Made by a program: the position numbers and the translations under genes. Shown here one piece after another: positions 1-12,060 of a DNA stretch of 64,000 bases; the first letter of the stretch is position 1, and every line of letters begins with the position of its first letter. Source of the DNA: Sphagnum compactum. Its lineage: Eukaryota; Bryophyta; Sphagnopsida; Sphagnales. The notes under the pieces are model-generated. The model made no database searches. It was not told where the DNA came from and was given only the letters and a program-made list of their open reading frames with translations. The stretch is from positions 11,532,001 through 11,596,000 of the forward strand of contig OZ234494.1 of NCBI GenBank assembly GCA_965153455.1, read 5' to 3'.

Positions 1-917
1 AAAGTGCCAATTTGTACATACAGCACCTATCAAGAAGAATAATAATGAATTGAAGTTTGTTAATTAAGTTTGATTTAAGTGTCTATTCTGTGATAGTAGA
101 TTTTTTCAGTGTCCACTGTGTTTTTCCCAGCAAAAATTTGCCAGTTTGACAAAACAAAAAATATTGGAAAAAAAAAGGGAAAAAAAGAGAAAAAAAAGAA
201 AGAAAAAAAGAAGAAAAAAGAACAAAGAAAAAGAGAAAAACATTGATACTGGCTGTGAAGAAAACACCTTGAAAACAAATGAAAAACTAAAACTAGAAAT
301 CTCCACAGAAAAACCCAACTGGGCTGGGCTGGGACTTGGTGCTAAGAGAGATCTATCGGCCACCAGTGCACCATTAGGGAAGGATGGTGAGCGGACATCC
401 ACTTTTCCATTGGGTTCCCGCTTCATAGCTAAGCAGGTCAGTTAGCTCAGTTTATGGTTTGAACTACCTATGTACTAACAACCCACTTGTCCTATGTACA
501 GCTATTGCCATGCATCCACAAGAAGTCTGAATTTCACACAATCCGTAAGGGCAAGAGGATCATTAGTTAAGTTTATGCATGAATTGTAATTGACTGCTGT
601 ACTTCACCTGTAGTTGCAGTAGCAAGTCTGCTTACTGCTCTGGGGAGAACACATTTTTTGGACTTTATACAAACATTTAAGAAGAGCAATAAACATACGA
701 ATGCATGGAGAGTTTAATTAGTGGAAGGAACCATGCCATCGAGCTCCAATCCCCTTGGGCTCTGGCACTATTCCACATTTAAACTTGTCCATCATGTTGA
801 GTTCACTACCTAACTTCCATAATGGAACTTTACCTTATAGCAGAAGCCCCCTCTTTCCATTCTGGAACTATGCAACTTTGAGGTTGCCATCTTGGATAAC
901 TTGGATTTGTCATGCTG
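1..917. other. 3' flank of the Yippee-like gene; no other gene seen
   Basis: This stretch lies downstream of the stop codon of the minus-strand Yippee-like gene and probably holds its 3' UTR. A purine-rich low-complexity run at about 146-250 produces a lysine-rich reading frame on one strand and a phenylalanine-rich one on the other; neither looks like a protein. I see no splice-bounded exon here. Confidence 0.5.
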
Positions 918-2687
918 TTATTCGTCATCACCATCACTGCCAACTTGGTCCCCATCTATCATTTTTTCTCTACTCATAACAAAAACCGATGCAGGCAATA
1001 AGTGAAGAGTTTCAACCCAGAGCAAAAAAGCCCAGAATCTTTGCCATTAATCTTGGATCAGATGAAATTTTACGTTTTTGTCATCTCCAGTGCATGAATT
1101 TTGTGGCTTAACTGATTCCAATATGTTTATATACTCTGTGCATTACAGGTTCTAACCTGATGGAGATGAATAGACCGTTACTTCCAATTATTTTCCATAC
1201 AAAAAAGAGCATAGAACAGGCTCCAATGGACAATTGCAAAAAAATCAACATTGCACTAATTTGGTGGCATGGCTTACCGCTCAAGAATGAACTTGCCTTC
1301 CTTGTACTTCTGACTTTTCTCATATGCCGATTCCTGCCAGGATCAAAAAAAACATATTTCCAAATATGAGCTACACCCACTCATGTAACAAAACCTAGTT
1401 TAGGAGGGAACTGCAACAGAAATGAAGAAAATTTGAGGGAAAATGTTTCTTGGAGGAGAAAATACATATTTCCAGCCAACAATCCGCTGGCAACAGTTGC
1501 AGAAAATGTCAGCCACAGTGTGCTTTCCCGTTGTCATCATTCGATCTTCTTGACGCCCAACTGATACATTCACCCTGCACAATTTTTAATTTACAGCTAT
1601 CAAATTGTGAGTGCTGAGTTAAGCCCTCCAATTCTGCAATACGCCTGGCTCCTAAAAGATGCCAACTACAAAGTGTTAATACATTTTTCAACCATGATAA
1701 TCTTCCACCCTGATTAAATTGCAGATGCAATTCTGTTGGACTCTACTCCTTACAAACCTACTTGAGCAGAGATGGACTATCCAAAGTCCTGTTGAGAAGC
1801 CATAATGAGGGTGTGAAAGTGCTCACACTTTATCAAAAAGGTAGGCCTTTCCATATCGGCAGTGAAATGACTGATACAGAGCAATGCACAAAGTGAGTTC
1901 AAACACAGCATGATGACAAGCTGTGAAGCAATAGAAATCAAGAGAAAAACTGAATTCAGGAAGCTGATGAACCATTATCTACTCAGATTGGCAAGAATAG
2001 CAAGACCTTGTTGTGGTCACTCAAAAGCCACTAATTCTGTAACACATAAGAGGAAGGGACTGGTGTCAAAGGTGTTTGACAAGGTTTGTTGCAAAACATT
2101 TCACAACCCTCACCAGAAACAGTTTAGAACCCTGTGTACATAGAGAGAGGAAAAAAAAACTCTGAAGTGCAGTCCAGATGAAATTAGAGTCTTTGAGCTT
2201 TTGTAAAGGTCACATTTTTTACACACACTGACGATGGACAGTTAAGAAGTGATTTGACAATCTGGTATATAGTGACAGTTAAAAGACCCTAGAGTAAGAC
2301 TAACTATATAATACAACATCATTTCCATTCTAGAATGCTGATGAATTCTGTTGTCTGCCAACCTAATAGATTAGGGTTTTACAAGGTCCACTAAGAGACA
2401 ACTGTGTAGTGTGCACCTGTCTATCACCAATCAGAATTATACTATTCACCATCATACCTCTAAGACAACACAGTTGAGGCATGTTTGTGGATACTAGAAT
2501 GGTAGCACATAAAAATCCTTTCGTCATATCCCTTCTTGATTGGTCATAGAAAAGCCAGCCTTAGTAGTGATATGAAAGGGCTGGACAGTACCTTGGAGAT
2601 GAGATCTTCACAGTTGGCCAAATGGCTCCGACAATAGCGACAGCTATAGATACGGCCATCTAGCTGTATCAAATACAGTCGGCCCAT
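918..2687 (-). CDS. Yippee-like (YPEL) zinc-binding protein, five exons, intact
   Basis: Exons in transcript order are 2592-2687, 1827-1870, 1466-1574, 1278-1333 and 918-969, all with GT-AG introns and compatible phases, giving 118 residues, the usual YPEL length. The start MGRLYLIQLDGRIYSCRYC is the family signature. Zinc ligands are C16-x2-C19 and C72-x2-C75, separated by exactly 52 residues as in the Yippee domain, followed by GWKY (80-83) and EKSQKYKEGKF. The C-terminal tail is acidic (DGDQVGSDGDDE). YPEL proteins are small, highly conserved eukaryotic proteins with a cereblon/MIS18-like zinc fold and no enzymatic activity; plant functions are poorly known. The last intron has two in-frame acceptors 3 bases apart (exon starting at 972 or 969), which could add one arginine. 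No disabling change is seen. Confidence 0.93.
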
Positions 2688-4660
2688 CTTCAACTTCACT
2701 TTTTTTTCTAGAACTCTGATCTTGACACTTGTATACTGTCAGAACTCCTCAGACCTGGTGGCGGCAAGTTTCACCAAAATTTCTTAACTTGTCGGTGGAA
2801 GAAATGACATCCTGGAAACCCATGCACCATCTGCTGGGAGGAAGCAAAAGTCATGCATTCAGGGACCCTACTAGTAAAATGATTCTACAGATCTTGATAA
2901 GACAATGCCAATGATAACCATGAGTAAATGCAACACTTCCCCATCACAAATCTCTACTTCAACACTCAGAAATTTTGGTCTGTAGATGACTCCAAAACTA
3001 TTACATGACAGCAAAAGATGTAACTCCAGGGTTAGGGCTTGTTCAATAGACAGAGCCAAACCCAAAAGATGAAACAACTACAGAGCCTGAGCAACATCAT
3101 GAGAGAAAACCATATACAGAAAAAGAAAGATAGTGCACTTGTGTTTCACACACTCCATGACTGCAACTACAGTTGTGGCAAGCATCAGAGACATAATGGT
3201 AATCGAGGCAAACTAGTCTTCATGATAAGCTTCTGGTTCATCCTAATCAGTTTCACTTGCTCTGTAGATTGTCCTATCATAAATGAGGACCATGAATGAA
3301 GCCTATCAAGGAATGCCTTGCTCTATCCAGAAAATCACAATCCAAGAACATTCAATCCCAAAAGCACTGTTGCTAATTGATTGTTGTCAACAGGCAACAA
3401 GATGTATCCACATCTCATGACAAAGACACAATGACCAAGGATTGTAGATATGATGCTGACAGTGTGTATTAAAAAGTCAGCTGCTGGTACTGACCATTCC
3501 AACAATTGATCATAGATATCAATCTAGTCTGAATGATAACAATTCCTTGACATCTGAACACCAGAATTTCCAACTGCCTAAAGAAAATGTCCACAACAAA
3601 AAGTCATCATTGAATCCAAGTGAAAAATACATAGTTATTGGTCCCATGCATATTGTCCTGAAGATTCACAACAAGAACATCCATCTGAACATCCATCAGA
3701 TCGATTTGATTTTGAAAAGCAAAAAAGAAGAGGTTCAAACCATTTGTATGAAAAGAAAATGCATCCTACTTTTGATATGACAGGGTGAGATAGAAGGATC
3801 CAAGTGAAAGAGAGATTCACACATAATGAGAACGATATCCTTTCATGACGGAGACATCAAGAGGGAAAGAAAAAGCCGGTGCACCCAGGAATCGCATACT
3901 GAAATACAGTGATGAGATCGATAGGTGAAAAAGAACCTGCTAAAACCATGTTCCACCGCTGCAATTCGCAACCCTGTGTAAGTGTGCACCCCTTCATGGC
4001 TCCTCTTCTTCTTCGCGTAACCCTCTGTTTTTCAATCCTGTACAGATATCGGTTTCATATGAGAAAATAAAACAGGAAAAGCAACGCAAAGTAGCCTAGG
4101 CCTTTACAGTTTACGACATTCTGAAGCCTGAGAAAGAAAAACAAGTAACCACGAAACTCGCTAACAAAACACTGGAGTACACTTCACCCCCCAAAAAAAG
4201 AACCATTACGTGAACGTAAGCGAGAAGAAAGGAAAAAAGGAATTAGAGAAAAGAGAAAAGAGAGAGCGGGAAAAAACACGGGAACAAGGCCATGACTGAT
4301 TTCCACAAATCGAAGAGGTAGAAGATTTACAAATTGAGGGGGGGGAAAAGAAAAAAAGGACAAAAAGAAAGAGCACCGTCAATTGAAGGGAATGCGATGT
4401 CCAGCGAAGTCACAAATCCGAGATGCGTCTGGTGTAAGGCTACTGCTTCTTTCTTCTACGTCTCCGATTGCAGCAGCATCCTCTTGTTACCTGCAGCGTT
4501 TTGCACAGGATTCGACGCTACCCTCGGCAAGCAAGCAAACCCGAAGCGAAGCGAAGCAAAGCACGCGCGCACACAAACACACACAAAAGGGCAGTCCTAT
4601 TCTGTCTGGCACACAAACACACAGCAAAGCGTCCTGAGACCTATTCACACGCATCCACAA
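2688..4660 (-). promoter_or_regulatory. Probable 5' leader and promoter region of the Yippee-like gene
   Basis: About 2 kb upstream of the YPEL start holds no supported coding exon. A GA/CA-rich segment at about 4300-4640 includes a short GCGAAGC-type repeat and a CACACA run, which on the minus strand is a pyrimidine-rich stretch like those near plant transcription starts. An intron in the leader is possible, but I cannot fix its ends. The reading frames here look like chance frames in low-complexity DNA. Confidence 0.3.
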
Positions 4661-4664
4661 AATA

Positions 4665-6620
4665 GCCCCTCATCCATCATCCCATCTAGGTACTATCCAA
4701 TCACATCCATGCACCAATTTCATGGCCACAAATTATTGTTGTTTTTATTGGGCTATGCCATTAGGTCAAAGGATTATGCATGAATCACTTGGGTTTGCAA
4801 CACCTTAATTTGCTAAAACTCACCTCGACCAAATATGATCAGAAAATAGGTCATTTTTATTAGCCCGCCATCCATCCCATATAGGTATTATTCAATCATG
4901 TACATGTACCAATTTCATGGTTGCAAATAATTCTTATTTTTATTGGACTATGCCATTAGGTCAAGGATTATGCATGAATCACTTGGGTTTGCAACACCTT
5001 AATTTGCTAAAACTCACCTCGACCAAATATGATTAGAAAATACATCCATCCCATATAATTATTATCCAATCATGTACATGCATCCATTTCATGGTTGCAA
5101 ATTATTCTTATTTTTATTGGACTATGCTTTTAGGTCAAGGATTATGCAATCACTTGGGTTTGCAACACCTTAATTTATTTACAACTCACCTTGACCAAAT
5201 ATGATTAAAAAATACATCCATCCCATATAGTTATTATCCAATCATGTACATGCATCCATTTCATGGTTGCAAATTATTCTTATTTGTATTGGACTATGCC
5301 TTTAGGTCAAGGATTATGTATTCACTTGGGTTTACAACGCCTTAATTTGTTAAAACTTGCCTTGACCAAATATGATTGGAAAATAAGTCATTTTTATTTG
5401 CATGCCTTCCATTTCATATGACGCACCCCCAAGCTCCTTGATGGACTCAACTGCGAGTCCAAAGGTGAAGACAGCGGAAGGAAAAGGAGTTGAGGCGCGC
5501 TCCTTGGCTCGAAACATTTCAGGGGTAGAGGGGCGTGCTAGAGCTCCGGGATGGGGACTATAAAGATTAATAAGCAAGTCAATTACTCACATGGACTTGC
5601 ACAAACCAAACCACAAGTTGATTAGTGCATAGCTGGAACACTTTTGATGCATGGACAAGCCACGGGCAAACACGGACTCATAAGACTCACCACAGCCCGG
5701 ACTTGGGGGAAGCCACCACTTTCTCCCTTATAGTATACTATGTGCCTAGCCACGGGGCCAACACCCAAATGTCATTTTGTCCCGGGACTCCCAAGTGGGA
5801 GTCCCGAAATTCTCAAAATTGGGACTCTCACAATTTTGGAGGCCCATAACTTTGTGTGTAGACCTCCGATTGAAGTGAGGTCTGAAGAAAAGTTGTAGCC
5901 CTCGTCGAGATCTTTTCAACAATATGTGGCATGCCACCTCCACGCAAGGAAATCAGGGCGATTCTCGACTTTTAGTGGCCGGGAGTCAAATTGACAATTT
6001 TATTCCCGACCCTTCTTTTGGCCATAACTTGTGTTTTAATTACCCAAATTAATCATGTGAGCCCATTTTAGACATCTAAGTTACAAAAGCTTTCCAATGA
6101 TATAAATAACTCTTCAATCCAATGGGTTTTGACCCCTACAATCACTCTCTGAAAATTCGGAAGTCCATTGAGACTCCAACTCCCAAAGTGGGAGCACTTG
6201 GGAGTGTGGAGGTTCATTCCCTCACACTCTCTCACACTCCCGGGAGCATGAAATGTGACTCCTGATCTTCACTCTTGGCCCGCACCTTCGTAAGCCCTTG
6301 CCTTGGTCGCGAGCCCAAGGCTAGGGTTGCGACACTATATGTATTATCCGATCATGTACATGCACAAATTTCATGGTCATAAATTATTCTTATTTTTATT
6401 GGACTATGCCTTTCGGTCAAGGATTATGCATTCACTTGGGTCTACAACACTTTAATTTGCTAAAATTTGCCTCTACCAAATATGATTAGAAATAGGTCAT
6501 TTTTTATTAACCCATCATCCGTTTTGGATATATTGTCCAATCATGCGTATGCACCAATTCTATGGCCACAAATCATTTTTATTATTTTGATTGGGCCTTG
6601 CTTTTATTTTGGTTTGAAAC
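4665..6620 (+). repeat. Tandem repeat array, unit about 170-195 bp, interrupted by a solo LTR
   Basis: The landmark CAACACCTTAATTTG recurs, with changes, near 4799, 4992, 5163, 5336 and 6444, and the companion block TATCCAATCATGTACATGC recurs at matching spacing. At least five units are visible. The array is broken by the solo LTR at 5419-6334 and resumes after it. A stray partial unit lies at about 6900-6970. No protein frame is conserved between units, so this looks like a local satellite. Confidence 0.85.
5419..6334 (-). mobile_element. Solo LTR, copy 1 of a three-copy family
   Basis: The 916-bp segment begins TGACGCAC and ends GGGTTGCGACA, so it has TG...CA termini. It is the reverse orientation of the copy at 36253-37202, sharing the terminal TGTCGCAACCCTAG (read on the minus strand), the CCGGGAGTC-rich interior and blocks such as GGCCATAACTT. 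Flanking 5-mers TCATA and CTATA are a weak, diverged target-site duplication. It sits inside the tandem array. No internal retrotransposon domain adjoins it. Confidence 0.75.
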
Positions 6621-7836
6621 CAAAGTGGCAATCATCCATAGGAAGATGTAGAAAATTTGACAATTGTCCTTAGGGAGATTTAGCCAAATCTAGCTATAGG
6701 AAATACAATATTTCAATCATCTTTTTAAAATTTTGCTTACACATTGAAAATCAAATATAAAAATTTGATGAATTTCACTCTATTTTTTGTCACTTTTTGC
6801 TACTGAAAATCTCCAAAATCACATAATTTTCATATTCTTAATTTTTAATTTAGATTTTTGGCAAAATTTTCCCAAGAAAAGAGACGTTGATGCTTTCAAA
6901 TCAAAGATTATGCATTCACTTAGGTTTACAACACCTTAATTTGCTAAAACTAGCATTGACCACGTATGATTACAAATAAGTGTTCTTCAACTATCATTCA
7001 AACATTAAAGGTTTCTAACCTTGTGGCTTAATGTGATTGGTCTTCCACTTATTGGTCACCTTGTTCACAATGTACCATTTTAGTTGGGTTTCCTACCTTT
7101 CACCCATGTAGCCATGTGAATGGATGGAACCATAAATCATCTAGGTAGATGAGTCAAACATGCATTTGATTTTTTTCATATTCTAGTTTTAGTTGTTGGA
7201 TACGCTCAATTAATCATTCATTCACCTGATGATTAATATTTGGTAGATTAGTCTCAAACTTCTAAACATTAGATTTATGTTTGGTAAACAATTCAAGGTT
7301 GTGAATTATTGGAAATATCTTTGACATTGTCACATTGCAACCATTTCTTGTAGTAAAAAAATAGTAAATTGTTTCTTTATGTTTTCCATTTAGATTTCTA
7401 ATTTTATGCAATTGAATATCTCTGAAGTCATACTTCCTAATATGAAACTAAACAAACACAACACACAATGCTAAATTCTAATATGTATTACATTTTCAAA
7501 ACACATGTTGACAAGTTCACTTTCCATATCAAAAGTACAAATCCAAAATGAAATCCATGCTCATTTCTTACTTTGGAACCATAGAACTACAAAATCAAAA
7601 CGTACATGAAGAATACATGATAAATATCAAGAAATAACTCAAGAAATATGTACCAAAATTTTTCGTTTCAAAAATTATAATTCAAAATTAATAGCCAATT
7701 ATAATCTAACTAGTATTCAAATTAATGTTTTTACTTCTTATTATGCTAGTGATTCCCTTAACAAACCCTTAGCATTACCCCCCCTTAATTGAATTACATC
7801 TTTGAAATTCTTACTAATTATCAAGGGAAATATATG
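6621..7836. other. AT-rich intergenic DNA
   Basis: No exon, RNA gene or bounded repeat is recognised apart from the partial tandem-repeat unit at about 6900-6970. Composition is AT-rich with many short homopolymer runs. Confidence 0.4.
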
Positions 7837-7841
7837 CTTAT

Positions 7842-8640
7842 TAACGCGTTCCCAAGTCCCTAGTTAGCCCCAAGTTGGGCTAACTTATTCAAATTGCGGA
7901 AAAGGGAGGGACTCGGGGCACGCTCCCAGCCTTCAGCACTAAGAGGGGTAGAGGGTCGTGCTGAAGCCTCGGGATGGACTAGGAAGAGTGACAAGCTTTT
8001 CACCTACTCAAATTTGCATCAAAACAAACCACAAGTTGGTTATACCACTTTTTGGATCACTTTGGTGCTAGGACAAGCCATGGGCAACCTTGGACTCACT
8101 TGACTCACCACGGCCCGGACTCCGGGGAAACCACCACCTTCCCCCATATAGTATTCTCTGCAACTCTCCGCCGAGGCTACATCCGAATGGCACTTTTTCC
8201 CGGGACTCCCAAGGAGGAGTCCCGAAATTGTCCTAGTTTCGACTCCCGGGACTTTGGGAGCTCATATCTCCCAGCTCAGACCTCCGATTGGAGTGAGGTC
8301 TCAACCAAAGTTGTAGCTCTCCTCAAGAGCTTGTCACCTGCACACACCGGGATCAAGTTGATTCCTGACTTTTTGTGGTCGGGAGTCAAATTGCCAGTTT
8401 GACTCTCGGCCCTTCTTTTGCCCATAACTTGGGCTGCAAATGTCCAAATGGCCCATGCAAGGCCATTTTCGGCATCTACACTTCAAGACCTTTCCACTGA
8501 TATAAAGAACACCTCAATGCAAGGTGTTTTGACCCCTGAAATTGAGCTCTGAGTTTTCGGGAGTCCCGGAGGACTTCAAGTCCCCAATTTTGGGAGTGTG
8601 AGTTGCATCCTCACACTTTGCCCAAAGTGGGGTTGCGACA
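7842..8640 (-). mobile_element. Solo LTR, copy 2, with perfect CTTAT target-site duplication
   Basis: This 799-bp segment starts TAACGCGTTCCC (the expected TG mutated to TA) and ends GGGGTTGCGACA, in the same orientation as copy 1. It is flanked by an exact 5-bp duplication, CTTAT at 7837-7841 and 8641-8645, as made by LTR-element integrase. The interior shares the GACTCCCGG-rich segments and the CCATAACTT block of the other copies. No retroviral-type protein domain is present. Confidence 0.85.
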
Positions 8641-8645
8641 CTTAT

Positions 8646-11470
8646 CCAAAAATAGTAAAATTTACAATTGTGTCCATAACTTGATTTTGTTATTACACTA
8701 GTTGCATGTGTTGTTATTCAAAAGCATGTTGATCTTTAACCTTCGCAACTTGTTGCATATTTAAAGTTATTTATGAACTCTTTGGATATTTGCTCTTTGT
8801 GTAAAGACTTGTTCTTCTCATGTTGTATCTTCAACTTGTGGTCTCTCTTTAATTAGTTGGAACATGTAGAACTATGTGTTCAAATTGTGATGTGGATATT
8901 AAAGACCTCTCAAGTATTTGTTCTTATGATTTAGTAAGTTATGTGTTTTGAACTTCATGTCATTTTTTCAGGTTGAACGATTGTAATTTGGTTAGTTATG
9001 GTGCAAGTTTTGTACTTGTTTTCAAATAGCTCCTCCATGGATGTTTGTTAGATCACTTGTTTCATGTTTTGGCAATAATGGTATTTTAGGCAATGTTTAT
9101 ACCTATTCATTTGGTCCTACTTCCTCCTCACTTGGATTGGCTTATTAGTGTTTTGGGTTTAGAATGGAAAACATGTAATTAAAATATAAAAATGTAGACT
9201 AATAAGCTTTAAACTTATGTTTGTACATGTCTTCATCTACATGATAAGTTTTCATTGTCTTGGCTATGTATTACTACAACATATAAATTCTACCAATTCG
9301 CACCCTTCTATTGAGTCTATTCCATGTAATATTATACAAGGGCATATTTCTTGAGCTTGGGAAAGCTGTAATTTCAAGCTTTATTTCATCATACTCACAA
9401 AGCCTATGGTATGAAAAATATCGTTCCGTATATTTTATCCTTGCCACAGCCATGTGTAATTTGTTTTGTCATTTTGCACTACATGTACCTATCGTCTTGA
9501 TTTTGCCTTCGTCTTGTCTTTTTTCAATTTAACTTCACTACATATTGAACATACAAGTACAAATCCCTTTGCAAATATTCAATTTGCTTTTTTTGTTGGG
9601 TCAATAAGGATCCTCCATAAACTTACATTTATTTTTTGCGGATTACATGATTAGCCACTACCTCATCATTCTATGGAGGTTGGGATATTATAAAGGTTTT
9701 TGGACATGATTTTCAAGATGTTAGAACCTTAAAAAAGGTGATGACAAAATTATTTGACAATATTGGGATTTGTCATTGATTTAGGTTTGGATCACTCAAA
9801 GAAATCATGTCATACTTAACTAGTCATCATGCATATGTGTGTAATTAATTGGCATTTACAATTAAATCAGGCATGCTTGCAATTACAAAATTGACATCGT
9901 ATAATTTTCAAGTTATATGGTTGTGTGTGTAATGAACATGCAATTAATGGTGTACAAAATCGACACATGTCATAAAAATAATGGCCTAAACTAGTATAGT
10001 TCTCATTGCCCAAGTGTTTGTTTTGGAATTGGAAAAAAAAAAAACCAATGAGAGTTGAAGAAAAAAACTTGCATACTTATAAAACATTTTTTTCTTTTTT
10101 CTTCTATTTGGACCCCTCCTACTTTCAAAGCTCATAACTTTCTCATTTCTTCTTCATCTTAAATGATTTAAAGTGCTACAAGAGCACCACCTTAATTTTT
10201 ACAAATACTCTCTGAACTATAGTAACAATAGAACAACATACAAGGAATTTTTTGGGTGTTCAAAAACTGGTTGTGATTTGTTGTTTTGAATTCTTGACCC
10301 CCCTACTTTGAAGGGCCATAACTTTCTTATTTCTAATATGTTTTTGATGATTTTTAATGCCTCAAATGCACCAAGAGGAAGGGTTCAACATCTGCTTGGA
10401 CATAAGAAAAAAAAGAACCTTCCCCTTGGATCTAGACAACCCTAAGCGCTTAAGTGTACTAAAACCAACCTAGTTACCTTAATGAAAGTTCCAAAAAAAA
10501 CCTAGTTAAAAAAAAACCAATAAAAGTTCAAAACAAAACCTAGCTAAAAAAAAATGTAACTAAAGTTAACATGGTGGAGAAATAAAAGAAGAAATATCTT
10601 GGTAAAGGGAAAATAAATAAATAAAGGAAAATAGTTTTTAAGCACCTGCAATTGTAAAAAGCACGTGTGGTGGTGGCTTCCAAATTCCATAAGCTTGTCT
10701 CCTCATGTTATTCATGTTCATTTTCCTTAACACCATATGACCATAATGTGCTTAATAATTTTTTTAAAAAATTGTAATGAAAAGAAGAAGAAAAAAACTT
10801 GAACATGATTATAAAAAAAACAACTTAACAATAACCCCAAAATGAAAAACGTGAAATTCCTCACATGCAAAAGGCACGACGCACTCACTCAAAAAAATTC
10901 ATGAATTGGTATTAAACTACATGATTTAAACTTCTAAACAGAAGTTGGGCCTAAAAAAAGTAAAATAAAACAAAACAAACTACAAAAAAGGAGAAAGAAA
11001 TCAAAGTAGAGCACAAAGAAAGTTCAATGTGAATGACAATGTTATATAAGGGCAATCCTTTCATCCATGGATGGATGAAGTATGTGGTTATAGTTGGGAT
11101 GTCTACTAATTTTCAACTATGCAAGTTGACATTGTTTCAAGTAGTTTTCAATTATAATTCAGCTTTGAATTTCTTGCCAACACATTGTTGCCATTGTTAT
11201 ATGTCATACCATTTGTTCATCCATATTATTTGGCACATTAAATCATTCATTCATTCATTCATATTATATGCCACATTAAATTCATTCATTCATAATTAAT
11301 TAATTATAGTATTAAATATATTAGATGACATTTAATGGCATAAATGGACTCATTTATAAATGAATGACATCTTATGATACAATTTAAAACATTATAAATG
11401 GTACAACTTTAGTTTTTTTGCATTTTAATGAATATGTAAAATGCCATGAAACTATATACCAATTATTTTA
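8646..11470. other. AT-rich intergenic DNA with a diverged tandem duplication
   Basis: No gene is recognised. At about 10110-10350 two related blocks carry the pattern GACCCC(T)CCTACTTT...CATAACTTTCT followed by TGATTT-rich DNA, about 190 bp apart. A-rich runs with AACCTAGTTA motifs lie at 10440-10560. The ATTCATTC run near 11240-11300 is a simple repeat. Confidence 0.4.
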
Positions 11471-11479
11471 TACCACAAA

Positions 11480-12060
11480 ATTGAACCCTTGCTCAGCTAA
11501 AGTAGTTTGCTTAGCCTAGTTAGCTATCCTAGCCTAAGTCTAATTACCTTCCTTACCTAACTTAAAGCCTATGTAGACCTAGGTAGGTAGTAATAGGTTA
11601 AGTATATGTAGGTTGTGAATCATGACACCATGATTAAACAAAAATCATGTAGGTACCTACCTAAAAGCCTTTCCTAGTTACCTAGTTACTTAATACCTAT
11701 CTACCTATACCTAATTAGTTTAAGTAACCTACTTACCTACATTTGACCTAACATATATACCTATTACTTACCTAAGGACCTCCTATTGCATCTAAGTAGA
11801 CAATAAGTAGGTAGTCATAACTTGCCTTGCCTTGCCACCCCATTTAGATTTAGCTTCATTAGTTATTCAACCTAGCTACTTAAGTAGCTTACATGCTTCA
11901 ATAGCTATCTAGGTAGGTTGTAGGTTAAGCAAATACACTTGTTGCAAATTACTTCTAGGTACTTGTAGGTAGGTAGGTCATACTTTGTAGGTTAGGTAGG
12001 TACTTATTACATATATTACCAAGGTAGTTATAAGTAGGTGATAAATTCTAGGTTAAACAA
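11480..12060. repeat. Cluster of GTAGGTAGG / CCTACCTAC repeats
   Basis: About 580 bp dense in CCTACCTA and its complement TAGGTAGG on both strands, mixed with AGCTAAGT-like words. Because both orientations are present the DNA could form many short hairpins. Similar clusters occur at 15260-15470, 19065-19150 and 51955-52100, so this belongs to a dispersed repeat family rather than being a lone microsatellite. It is not a plant telomere repeat (TTTAGGG). Confidence 0.7.

Noticed and set aside
146-445. 99-residue plus-strand frame rich in lysine
   Set aside because: It comes from a purine-rich low-complexity run; the opposite strand gives an equally long Phe-rich frame, and there is no splice or homology context.
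4334-4783. 149-residue plus-strand frame upstream of the tandem array
   Set aside because: It crosses a GA-rich run, a CA microsatellite and the first tandem-repeat unit; no recognisable domain. More likely leader or promoter DNA of the minus-strand Yippee-like gene.
4665-6620. Regularly spaced repeats considered as a CRISPR array
   Set aside because: Units are about 170-195 bp and conserved along most of their length, without short repeats and unique spacers, and the DNA is plant nuclear.
11480-12060. TAGGTAGG arrays considered as telomeric repeats
   Set aside because: The plant telomere repeat is TTTAGGG (or close variants); here both orientations are mixed and units are irregular.
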